A stretch of DNA of 34,771 nucleotides. Source: Bacteroidota bacterium. GTDB taxonomy: Bacteria > Bacteroidota > Bacteroidia > Flavobacteriales_D > Crocinitomicaceae. Every line of letters begins with the position of its first letter. Position 1 is the stretch's first letter. The notes beneath the pieces were generated by a model. That model did not search any database. It saw only the letters and a list, made by a program, of their open reading frames with translations, and was not told the DNA's origin. Location: positions 1-34,771 of the forward strand of contig VGMY01000022.1 in the NCBI GenBank assembly GCA_016866255.1. The letters run 5' to 3'. Below, piece after piece: positions 6,965 through 15,585 of this stretch. Position numbers and translations under genes: made by a program.

Positions 6965-9466
6965 ATGACCAACCTAAAACTGTTTGTTTCCGTAATCCTT
7001 TCTCCTGTGCTTATTTTCAGTCAAGGAGATGACTGTGCTATGGCAACTCCCATCAACAACGTATTAAATTATTGCTCCGGAAACGGTTTCTATACCAACG
7101 TAGGTTCTACCGTTGGTTCTTATGGCCTTCCCACGTGTTGGGGAGCGAATGCCACGGAGGATGTTTGGTTCTCCTTTACAGCAATAGGAACAGATGTTTT
7201 GCTATCTGCGAGCGGTATTGGGGGCGGAGGCAGCATGGGACAGCCGCGCATAGCCCTTTATGACGGAATTTGCGGCGGTCAATTGAATGAGTTAAATTGC
7301 AGTAACGGCGTTCCAGGATTTGGAACGAGCCAGTTGTACGAAGGTGCCTTAGTACCCGGAAACACCTATTACATAAGGGTTTCAACGCCACCGAACAACG
7401 AGGGAACTTTTGAACTCTGCATCAACAGTTACACACCAACAGCGAATCCGGGTGCAGACTGCAATGGCGCAGCTTTTCTGTGCAATTCGAATCCCGTTAG
7501 CGTGGCGTCGCTCAGCGGAGGCGGTCTAGACAACGACGAACCAGAACCCGGTACCTGTCTCGACATGCCCGGTCCGGACGAATCAAATTCCTCTTGGTTT
7601 TATTGGACCTGCGCCACAGGAGGACCCTTGACCTTTGATATCACTCCCATCAATCCAATGGACGATATCGATTTCATTTTTTACCAACTCAACACAAATA
7701 ACCCTTGCGGTCCAAGGACACCGGTTCGCTGCTGTTCGAGCTCCTGCTTAAATGCTACTGGATCTACCGGAATGAGTCTGAACGAGGTGGATGTGAACGA
7801 ATGGCCGGGTTGCCAAGTTGGTTTCAACGCCTACATTCAAAGCATTACCATGACCCCCGGAACGAGTTATGCTTTGTTGGTGAATAATTTCTCCGCGAGC
7901 ACAGGGTTTACTTTGACCTTTAATAACAACAATCCCAACGGCGGCACCTTTCAAGGACCTGCACCTCAAATAACCGCCAGCAACTTGAATATATGCCAAG
8001 GAGATTCGGTGATTTTCGACGCTTCCGCCTCACAATTTTGCAATGCATACACCTGGAACTTTACACCCAATGCCCAACCTAACAACGCTTCCGGTATCGG
8101 ACCTCATTCCATTACCTATCCCAACCTCGGGAATTTTGTGGTAATTTTAAATGGAATCGACAATACCGGTTGTCAAACCGTCGACGTGGTCAATGTCCAA
8201 GTCAATTCACCCATACAAATCAATCTTCCTCCCAACGATACGATTTGCAGCGGCACTAATTTCTTCGCTACCCTAACCAGCAATCCATCGGTTTCTATTT
8301 TTAATTATGTTCCCTCGAATAACCCTAATATTACCGGGGCTGCACAAGGGTCAGGTGGAAGCATTAATCAAATTCTTAATAACACCTCTAATACCGTACA
8401 AAACATTACTTACTATGTAGCAACGGCTGGAAATGGCTGCGGCGGCAATGATAGCATCACCGTGAGCGTAAGCCCGCTAATCGAACCGTTGTTTTCCCCC
8501 GTTGGTCCCCTTTGCCTTGGTTTAATCCCTTCACCGCAGCTTCCCGTTCAATCAAACAATGGTATTTTTGGAACCTGGCTTCCAGGTAGCGTCAACACCC
8601 AACAGTTAGGGGTTTTTAACAGCGTTTTCACGCCAAATCCTGGTCAATGTTCCGATACTGCAAGCATTGCCGTACTGATATCTGACAATCCCGGTGTAAG
8701 TTTTACCGCAGACACTTTATTGGGTTGCTCACCCGTTCAAGGCACCTTGAGTACAGCACCCATTGCCGGCGCCACCTATAATTGGTTGGCAAACGGACAA
8801 CCAATCGGAACCAATGCAAGCGTTAATTATACCTTCAGCAATCCTGGTTGTTACGACATTGAGCTTCAGGTCGACATCAGCGGCTGTTCTGCCACTAGCC
8901 TCGTAAGCGACTATATTTGCGTGGAGGCGGACCCCGTGGCAAGTTTTTCCTTCTCGCCTGGGGAATTTACAGCGCCGTCAGAAGTGGTGAGTTTTAACAA
9001 CGGTTCCCAAGGAGGCTCACAATATTTTTGGGATTTTGGCGATGGCACAACCAGTACGGTTGCCGAAGCCCCTCATACCTTTAATAATACGAGTGGCGGT
9101 TATTTTGTCACTTTAGTGGTAAGCAGCCCGTCCGGTTGCGTGGATTCCATTACCCAATTCATTGGTTATCAAGAACCTTTAATTTATTACGTTCCTAATA
9201 CTTTCACTCCGGACCAAGACCAATTTAACCCGACTTGGAAACCTATTTTCACCAGCGGTTTTGAACCCTACGATTATCACGTTTTAATTTTTGACCGTTG
9301 GGGTGAATTGATTTGGGAGTCATATAATCCCTACATTGGTTGGGACGGTACTTACGGGAAGAGTTTTCAAGCTCAAACTGGAATTTACACTTGGGAAATC
9401 GTGTTTGGAACGAAAGTAGGAGATCAAAAAATTCAACTAACAGGTACGGTAAACTTGCTGCGCTAA
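6965..9466 (+). CDS. PKD-repeat surface protein with T9SS type B sorting domain
   Basis: 833 aa. A signal peptide (MTNLKLFVSVILSPVLIFSQ) is followed by two beta-sandwich (PPC-like) regions at about 20-155 (DVWFSFTA ... YYIRVSTPP) and 155-320. Then come PKD/Ig-like domains (about 330-500), a 68-residue PLC...GTW unit (about 505-573) shared with the protein at 15586, another PKD-like unit, and a classic PKD with YFWDFGDGTTST (about 685). Residues about 740-833 are the gliding-motility-type domain (YYVPNTFTPDQDQ, then FDRWGELIWES, GWDGTYG, GIYTWEI, final VNLLR). That domain directs export by T9SS and retention at the cell surface in SprB-type adhesins. A role in adhesion or gliding is inference. 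No SprF-like partner is adjacent. Its stop abuts the stop of the DUF1800 remnant. Confidence 0.85.
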   Translation: MTNLKLFVSVILSPVLIFSQGDDCAMATPINNVLNYCSGNGFYTNVGSTVGSYGLPTCWGANATEDVWFSFTAIGTDVLLSASGIGGGGSMGQPRIALYDGICGGQLNELNCSNGVPGFGTSQLYEGALVPGNTYYIRVSTPPNNEGTFELCINSYTPTANPGADCNGAAFLCNSNPVSVASLSGGGLDNDEPEPGTCLDMPGPDESNSSWFYWTCATGGPLTFDITPINPMDDIDFIFYQLNTNNPCGPRTPVRCCSSSCLNATGSTGMSLNEVDVNEWPGCQVGFNAYIQSITMTPGTSYALLVNNFSASTGFTLTFNNNNPNGGTFQGPAPQITASNLNICQGDSVIFDASASQFCNAYTWNFTPNAQPNNASGIGPHSITYPNLGNFVVILNGIDNTGCQTVDVVNVQVNSPIQINLPPNDTICSGTNFFATLTSNPSVSIFNYVPSNNPNITGAAQGSGGSINQILNNTSNTVQNITYYVATAGNGCGGNDSITVSVSPLIEPLFSPVGPLCLGLIPSPQLPVQSNNGIFGTWLPGSVNTQQLGVFNSVFTPNPGQCSDTASIAVLISDNPGVSFTADTLLGCSPVQGTLSTAPIAGATYNWLANGQPIGTNASVNYTFSNPGCYDIELQVDISGCSATSLVSDYICVEADPVASFSFSPGEFTAPSEVVSFNNGSQGGSQYFWDFGDGTTSTVAEAPHTFNNTSGGYFVTLVVSSPSGCVDSITQFIGYQEPLIYYVPNTFTPDQDQFNPTWKPIFTSGFEPYDYHVLIFDRWGELIWESYNPYIGWDGTYGKSFQAQTGIYTWEIVFGTKVGDQKIQLTGTVNLLR

Positions 9467-10385
9467 TTAACGGACTTTAATCACTTTTTCAACCGATATT
9501 TTGCCGTTATTCCTTACCACCATAAAGTACGTCCCAATTCGTTGGCAGGATGGTGCAATGTGGGGATTGAAGAGCAAACGTTGGAGCAAGGGGGAATAAT
9601 CCGTAGGGGCAGGAATTCACACCATTGATTGCGATCTTTGCAACCGTCGCGTTGTTGAAATGGTAGGACAAGGTTTTGGTGCTGCTGTCGTGAAGCGCAT
9701 TGAAGTAGGTTGCCGATGCCGAGGTCACGGAAGAACTTCGAATCCCTTGCACCACATATCCGCTCAAAATTTTGGCACCCGAAGCCACATCATCTCCCGG
9801 TGCAATTTGCTCTCCTTTACCAATGGTGAAAAGTTCTAGTAGCTCCCGTGAATAATTTTCATTGGGGTGTGCTTCCGAATTGGTATTGCCGTTCAGAAAA
9901 ATGAGCATATTAGGATCTAGAGTAACATCTTTAACCAGCTGTTTAATATTGCCGAGTCCATTGCTCCGCAACAATTCAAAATAGGTATATGCAGCACGCG
10001 CATCCGACGAAAAAGAAACACCAAAATGGTTGTGCCAAAAGAACAACATTTTCTGACCAATGTTGGAAGTTTCATAATTCATGTTGCGCATCAACCAAGC
10101 CGAAAGGGACTTTACCCGTGCCATTTCACACAACTGATTGCTCACGGGATTAGCCGGATACAAGGCATTCACCCAAGGCTGACCTTGTGCAACCACTGTC
10201 TCACCAGCATCATACGCCAACGGGGGTGCCACCGGAGAAATCGCCAACAACTGCGTGACAGCATCGTTCATGGTAAGTCCTGAAAAATAAGTAATCTGTT
10301 GATGGGTGGGGCCCAAAAGAGTCCGCCTCAACAAATGCGCTGCCTGAGCCCGCGTCCAAGGTCCTGAATAAGGAATTAAACTCAT
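9467..10385 (-). pseudogene. DUF1800-family gene with internal deletion, T9SS type A tail out of frame
   Basis: The frame from ATG 10385 encodes the N-terminal half of a DUF1800 protein: WTRAQAAHLLRRTLLGPT, then LFFWHNHFGVS, NPNENYSRELLELFTIGKGE, and HDSSTKTLSYHFNN. It then degrades and stops at 292 aa (stop 9507-9509), while family members usually run to 450-600 aa. In another minus-strand frame, open from 9616 to the TAA at 9467-9469, the DNA encodes GTYFMVVRNNGKISVEKVIK and a final VR, the typical last strand of a T9SS type A sorting domain. So the true 3' end survives, but about the second half of the gene is missing and the joint is out of frame. DUF1800 proteins are exported proteins of unknown function, often neighbours of DUF1501. 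I infer a pseudogene. Confidence 0.75.
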
Positions 10386-10529
10386 AATTCATTCAATTTT
10401 TATCGAAAATAGCCGATTTAGGTTAATCATTCAACCAAGGTACATTTTTAATAAATCATTAACAATTCGTTCAATCAATAAGCATCCCATTAGCGCATTT
10501 TAACGTATATTCAAGCATAAAATAATACT

Positions 10530-13500
10530 ATGAAATTTTTTACCCTCTTTGTTGTTGTTCTTCTTGCAGTATACCAAGGTAAAAGTCAAACCACCGTTAA
10601 CTTCAATTACACCGGAGCAGTACAAACATGGATTGTTCCGCCTTGCGTGTACAACATTACCGCAGTGGTCGCTGGTGCTAAAGGCGGAGGCCCTAGCGGG
10701 GGTAATGGAGCGCGCATTACGGGAAATATTGCTGTAACACCTGGTCAAACCTTGTATATTTATTGCGGTGGAATGGGAACCCAAGGCTCCAATTCTGGCG
10801 GATGGAATGGTGGCGGAACAGGTCATGCTTCCGGAGGCAACTTTGGATATAGTTCCTATGGAGGAGGCGGGGCAAGCGATATTCGCATTAATGGTCAAGC
10901 CCTTGCCAACCGGGTCATAGTTGCCGGTGGTGGTGGTGGAAGAGGTGGAGGCTCTTGGCAAGTATGCGGAGGAACTGCCAATTGCATCAATGGGGCACAA
11001 GGATGTAATACTTACGGAGCCGGCGGAGGCGGCGGAACGCAATTCTCCGGAGGAAACGGAGGTGCGCCTTGGGCAGGTGTACCTCCAGGAGGACAAGCCG
11101 GTACCCTCGGTCAAGGAGGACAAGGAGGTCCTTGGTCAACCGCTTCAGGTGGCGGCGGTGGTGGTGGATACTACGGTGGCGGCGGTGGAGGAAACGACGG
11201 CTGCTGTACCGGTGCAAACGGCGGTGGCGGAGGCGGCGCGGGATCTTCGCTTATGCCTGCCGGTGGCTCGTGCCTTGGAAATAACAATACGAACCACGGT
11301 TATGCTATCATTACCTATTCAGGAGGCGCAGCACAAGTTACCGCGACGAGTAATAGTCCTGTTTGCTCCGGATCAACCATTCAACTTAATACCAGTGCCC
11401 AAGGCACATACTCTTGGACGGGTCCCAACGGTTTTACCTCTTCACTACAGAATCCTACGATACCCAACGCAACAGCGGCAAATGCGGGAACCTATACAGT
11501 AACAGTTAACCTCGGCGGTGGATGTATCGGAACAGCCACAACCACCGTTACGGTCAACCCTTCTCCAAACGTTACGGTAAGTTCTGCCACTATTTGTGCA
11601 GGTCAACCTGGAACCATTACGGCATCCGTCAACCCACCCCTTCCGGGAACGTATGTTTGGAATACCGGTGCGACTGGGGCATCCCTCACCGCTTCACCCA
11701 ATGCTACAACTCTTTACACAGTTACTTTTACCGCAACAGGCGGCTGTCCGGGAACCGCTACAGGGGTGATTACCGTGAACCCAACCCCTGTCCTTACAGT
11801 AAATAACCCCGTTATTTGCACCGGTCAAAGCGCGACCATGAACGCTTCCGCAACAATTCCTGGAGGAACCTTTACATGGAACCCGGGCGCTACAACAGGT
11901 CCTTCGTTAACGGTTTCACCGAACGTTACAACATCCTATACCCTTAGCTATTCTACCCCAGCAGGTTGCCCTGCCCAAAATACAACAGCCACCGTCACAG
12001 TCAATCCTACCCCTTCCGTCACGGTAAATAGCGTGACCATTTGCAACGGACAAACCACCACCTTAACTGCAACGCCGACGGTTGTGGGAGGTAATTATTC
12101 CTGGAACACAGGAAGTACCAACCAAAGCATCAACGTTAACCCATCCGTTACTACAACTTACACCGTAAATTACAGCTCAGCAGCTGGATGTCCATCGCAA
12201 TCTGCGAGCGGAACTGTTACGGTAAACCCCACCCCCACCATCACAGCGACAAGCGCAACCATTTGTGCCGGACAATCGGCCATCCTTAATGCAAGCACGA
12301 ATACCCAAGGAGGAACGTTTACCTGGAATCCAGGGGGCATGGTTGGAAGTTCGATAAATGTAAGCCCACAGACGACAACCACCTACACCTTGGACTACAT
12401 TTCCGGAGCTGGATGTTCTGCCAACCAGGCTACTGGGACCGTTACCGTCAATCCGGTGGCTGTTGTATCGGTGAACAGCGCAACGATTTGCGATGGTAAC
12501 TCGGCAACATTGACTGCCACAGCAACCGTTCCTGGGGGAACGTTTGCTTGGAACACCGGAGCAACCACTCCTTCTATCACAGTTTCACCGAATACAACAA
12601 CTTCGTATACGGTTGTTTACACGTCAGGAGCAGGTTGTATCAGCCCAATAGCAACAGGAATCGTAACGGTGAATCCCACGCCCGTTTTAACAATAACCAA
12701 CGATACCATCTGTATCGGGCAAACTGGTTCGATTACTGCAACTTCGTCCCTTCCCAACGGCACTTTTGCGTGGAATCCGGGGGGATTTACCACGGCTACC
12801 ATTCAAGACAATCCTCAACAAACCACTACTTACACCGTAATTTTTACGAGCAATTTACAGTGTCCTAGCGCACCCGTATCAGGAACTATCCTGGTCAATC
12901 CAAATCCTGCGATTACTGTATCTAACACCGCCATTTGTTTGGGGCAGACTGCCACCGTCACCGCCACATCGAATATTCCTGGAGGCGTTTTCACATGGAA
13001 TCCTGGGAATTTGAATGGACCAACCCTTACAGCAAGCCCAAATGTCACTACGAGTTGGACTGTTTCATATTCAGCAGCAACCGGATGTGCGGCACAAGCA
13101 CAACCAGTCACCGTTACCGTAAATGGAATTCCAACCTTAATCATTCCAAATGATACCATCTGCGTAGGACAGACCGGAACTCTTTCGGCCAGTGCCAGCA
13201 TTCCCGGAGGAACTTATTTATGGTCTCCCGGTGGACAAACCACCTCTTCCATTGCTGGTTCTCCTGCTGCTACAACAACATACAACCTGGTGTACACCTC
13301 ACCGGCTGGTTGTGTAAGTGTCAGCACTCCATCAACAATGGTGGTAAATCCTTTACCGGTTATAACCGTTAGCAACGCGGCCATTTGTAACGGTCAGAGT
13401 GCGACCCTGAACTCTACCACTTCTATCCCAGGAGGAACGTACGCATGGTCGAACGGCTCCGTTACACCTAACATTACGGTAAGTCCGAATACCACAACCA

Positions 13501-15515
13501 CTTACTCCTTGGTCTACACCGCTCCTACGGGATGCCAAAACACGGCGGTTATCGGCACCGTTACCGTGAATCCAGTTCCAACCGTTAGTGTGTTAAACGA
13601 TACCATTTGCAACGGGTCGAGCTCAACGCTCACGGCGACACCTTCATTTCCAGGAGGTACCTTTCTATGGAGCCCGGGTGGTCAAACCACGCAAAATATT
13701 ACAGTTAGTCCAAATTCAACCACGGTTTATTCCGTAATTTACTCAAGCGGGGCGAATTGCGCGAGTCCTGCTGCAAGTGCGAGCGTATTGGTCAACCCTA
13801 TTCCCTCACTTAACACCACACTTGCCTCTCCAACATTATGCAGTGGAAACCCAGTAAACATTGGACTTTCGAGTAACGTTGGTAACGCAACCATCAGCTG
13901 GACGAATAGTCAATCGCAAACCACTGGAGCAACATCCGGTTCAGGTGGAACCATCGGCGATGTATTAAACACCATCAGTACCGCTACCGGAAATGTCAGT
14001 TATACGATTACCTCCACGGCTAACAATTGCTCAAGCGCACCTCAAACGGTCAGCGTTACGGTTTACCCTATTCCCAACGTTAGCATTGCCAACGATACCA
14101 TTTGTGCTGGTCAAACGAGTATTCTAACGGCCGTCCCCGATGTCAATGGAGGTACTTTTCTTTGGTCAGCGGGAGCACAAACTACCGCCTCCATATCGGT
14201 GACCCCTGCCCAAACGAGTTCCTACAATGTCCTTTACGACTATTACGGTTGCGTCAATACGGCAAATGCCACAGTAGTAGTGAACGTTGTTCCTTCAGTG
14301 ACATTGAACAGCGGAAATATCTGTTTTGGCGACACCCTTATTTTAAATGCCCTACCCAGTACCCCTGGAGGGATTTACACTTGGAATCCTGGAGGTGTCG
14401 GCCCTCAAAGCATCGCGGTAAACCCGGGTAACTCTACGAGCATTTCCGTAGATTATACCTTAAATAATTGCACCAGTTCCATTGCAACCTCCAACATTAT
14501 TGTTACCCAATTACCGGTGTTGGTCATGGATGACACCACGATTTGTCAAGGTCAACAAGCGACGATGACAGCCGTTCCCAGCCAAGCTGGAGGTTCATTC
14601 ACTTGGTCACCCGGAGGACCGGGTCCACAAACCGCAGTGTTCACGCCACCAAGCACCACCACGATAAGCGTCACATATACTTTGAACGGCTGCACGAGCA
14701 ACGCGGTTAGCCGCAACGTTTTCGTTAATCCGCTTCCTGTTGCTACTGTTATAACGCCTGCAATTTCAGGATGCATTCCTTTATCCTATGCGTTTTTCGC
14801 AGATACGTCGCTTGCCCATGACGCCTACACTTGGTCTGTTGGAGGAATTACCTATTCCGGCGATTCCATCTCAGGAACGGTTATGAGCGGTGGATGTCAA
14901 AGCATCACCCTAACAAATACCTTGAACGGTTGTGCTACCAGTACGACCTACATTGATCACCTTTGCCCTGAGAATCCACCCATTGCAAATTTTGATGCAA
15001 GTGTAGAGTATTTTACTGAACCATCCCAATCGGTCAATTTTTTCAATACCAGTGTTGGGGCGAGCACCTATTTGTGGTTATTCCAAGATGGGGGTACAAG
15101 CACGGCGACTTCCCCATCCTACAATTTCTCAGGAGTTTCAGGGAGTAGCACCATCATGCTTTATGCCTACAGTCCGCTAGGATGTGTAGATAGTACCAGC
15201 ATGACCATTCCCTTACAAGATGGACTGATTTACTACATCCCAAATACCTTTACCCCTGACGGTGATCCGAGCAACCATTATTTTCAACCGGTGTTTACCT
15301 CTGGATTTGACCCTTTCAATTACAGCCTACAAATTTACAATCGTTGGGGTGAATTGATTTTTGAAAGTTTAAATCCCAATGTGGGATGGGATGGAAGTTA
15401 CGGTGTATATGGCAACCAAGTGCCCAGTGGCACGTATACGTACCGAATTCGTTTTAAAGTGTTAAAAAACGATGAATATCAAGCAGTCGTTGGGCATGTT
15501 AACTTGCTGAAATAA
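10530..15515 (+). CDS. Giant glycine-rich, repeat-array surface protein with T9SS type B domain
   Basis: 1661 aa. A signal peptide (MKFFTLFVVVLLAVYQGKSQ) precedes a glycine-rich domain at about 21-265 (FNYTGAVQTWIVPPC, GGGGASDIRI, VIVAGGGGGRGGG). An Ig-like domain (about 270-344) follows with SWTGPNGFTS and TIPNATAANAGTY. Ten 74-residue repeats then run to about 1090 (pattern ICxGQ ... GGTFxWxPG ... TTxYTxxYxxxxGC), then a PKD-like insert, three more repeats, two further PKD-type domains, and the sorting domain at about 1568-1661 (YYIPNTFTPDGD, IYNRWGELIFES, GWDGSYG, final VNLLK). It is probably a long surface stalk or adhesin exported by T9SS; binding partner unknown. The glycine-rich head and the tail are homologous to those of the next gene. 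Confidence 0.85.
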   Translation: MKFFTLFVVVLLAVYQGKSQTTVNFNYTGAVQTWIVPPCVYNITAVVAGAKGGGPSGGNGARITGNIAVTPGQTLYIYCGGMGTQGSNSGGWNGGGTGHASGGNFGYSSYGGGGASDIRINGQALANRVIVAGGGGGRGGGSWQVCGGTANCINGAQGCNTYGAGGGGGTQFSGGNGGAPWAGVPPGGQAGTLGQGGQGGPWSTASGGGGGGGYYGGGGGGNDGCCTGANGGGGGGAGSSLMPAGGSCLGNNNTNHGYAIITYSGGAAQVTATSNSPVCSGSTIQLNTSAQGTYSWTGPNGFTSSLQNPTIPNATAANAGTYTVTVNLGGGCIGTATTTVTVNPSPNVTVSSATICAGQPGTITASVNPPLPGTYVWNTGATGASLTASPNATTLYTVTFTATGGCPGTATGVITVNPTPVLTVNNPVICTGQSATMNASATIPGGTFTWNPGATTGPSLTVSPNVTTSYTLSYSTPAGCPAQNTTATVTVNPTPSVTVNSVTICNGQTTTLTATPTVVGGNYSWNTGSTNQSINVNPSVTTTYTVNYSSAAGCPSQSASGTVTVNPTPTITATSATICAGQSAILNASTNTQGGTFTWNPGGMVGSSINVSPQTTTTYTLDYISGAGCSANQATGTVTVNPVAVVSVNSATICDGNSATLTATATVPGGTFAWNTGATTPSITVSPNTTTSYTVVYTSGAGCISPIATGIVTVNPTPVLTITNDTICIGQTGSITATSSLPNGTFAWNPGGFTTATIQDNPQQTTTYTVIFTSNLQCPSAPVSGTILVNPNPAITVSNTAICLGQTATVTATSNIPGGVFTWNPGNLNGPTLTASPNVTTSWTVSYSAATGCAAQAQPVTVTVNGIPTLIIPNDTICVGQTGTLSASASIPGGTYLWSPGGQTTSSIAGSPAATTTYNLVYTSPAGCVSVSTPSTMVVNPLPVITVSNAAICNGQSATLNSTTSIPGGTYAWSNGSVTPNITVSPNTTTTYSLVYTAPTGCQNTAVIGTVTVNPVPTVSVLNDTICNGSSSTLTATPSFPGGTFLWSPGGQTTQNITVSPNSTTVYSVIYSSGANCASPAASASVLVNPIPSLNTTLASPTLCSGNPVNIGLSSNVGNATISWTNSQSQTTGATSGSGGTIGDVLNTISTATGNVSYTITSTANNCSSAPQTVSVTVYPIPNVSIANDTICAGQTSILTAVPDVNGGTFLWSAGAQTTASISVTPAQTSSYNVLYDYYGCVNTANATVVVNVVPSVTLNSGNICFGDTLILNALPSTPGGIYTWNPGGVGPQSIAVNPGNSTSISVDYTLNNCTSSIATSNIIVTQLPVLVMDDTTICQGQQATMTAVPSQAGGSFTWSPGGPGPQTAVFTPPSTTTISVTYTLNGCTSNAVSRNVFVNPLPVATVITPAISGCIPLSYAFFADTSLAHDAYTWSVGGITYSGDSISGTVMSGGCQSITLTNTLNGCATSTTYIDHLCPENPPIANFDASVEYFTEPSQSVNFFNTSVGASTYLWLFQDGGTSTATSPSYNFSGVSGSSTIMLYAYSPLGCVDSTSMTIPLQDGLIYYIPNTFTPDGDPSNHYFQPVFTSGFDPFNYSLQIYNRWGELIFESLNPNVGWDGSYGVYGNQVPSGTYTYRIRFKVLKNDEYQAVVGHVNLLK
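11562..13799 (+). repeat. Ten tandem 222-bp coding repeats (74 aa each)
   Basis: About 2238 bp divided into ten units of 73-75 codons. Each has an ICxGQ-type start, a GGTFxWxPG strand, an SPxxTTxYxxxY segment and a GC near its end, joined by VNPxP linkers. Each unit carries two cysteines that could pair. Units have diverged in DNA sequence, so this is an old array and not a recent slippage product. Confidence 0.85.
14070..14732 (+). repeat. Three further 74-aa coding repeats
   Basis: Three more units of the same type (starts at NDTICAGQ, GNICFGD and TTICQGQ), separated from the first ten by one larger PKD-like domain encoded at about 13800-14069. The last two share the variant GGxGPQ and CTS segments, so they are probably the most recent duplicates. 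Confidence 0.8.
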
Positions 15516-15555
15516 CTGGATAATTCTCTTTTTACAAACATTAACGATTCGTTAC

Positions 15556-15563
15556 TATATTTG
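15556..15563 (+). promoter_or_regulatory. Bacteroidetes -7 box TATATTTG
   Basis: An exact TAnnTTTG match 22 bp before the ATG at 15586 and 40 bp after the upstream stop. No good TTG -33 partner was found. It suggests that the second glycine-rich gene has its own promoter. Confidence 0.4.
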
Positions 15564-15585
15564 TATTCCCTAAACAACACTGAGG

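Noticed and set aside
10500..11123. A 207-codon minus-strand frame opposite the glycine-rich region
   Set aside because: It lies antisense to a clear signal peptide and glycine-rich domain; GGN-rich DNA lacks stops on the other strand, and the peptide has a low-complexity Ser/Thr-rich composition.
12170..13201. Several minus-strand frames with repeated VTVxxxxxAE-like peptides
   Set aside because: They repeat with the same period as the 74-aa coding repeats on the plus strand, so they are shadows of the array.
11562..14732. Regularly spaced repeats resembling a CRISPR-like or satellite array
   Set aside because: The period is about 222 bp, the units are in one reading frame and differ in DNA, and they encode Ig-like domains.
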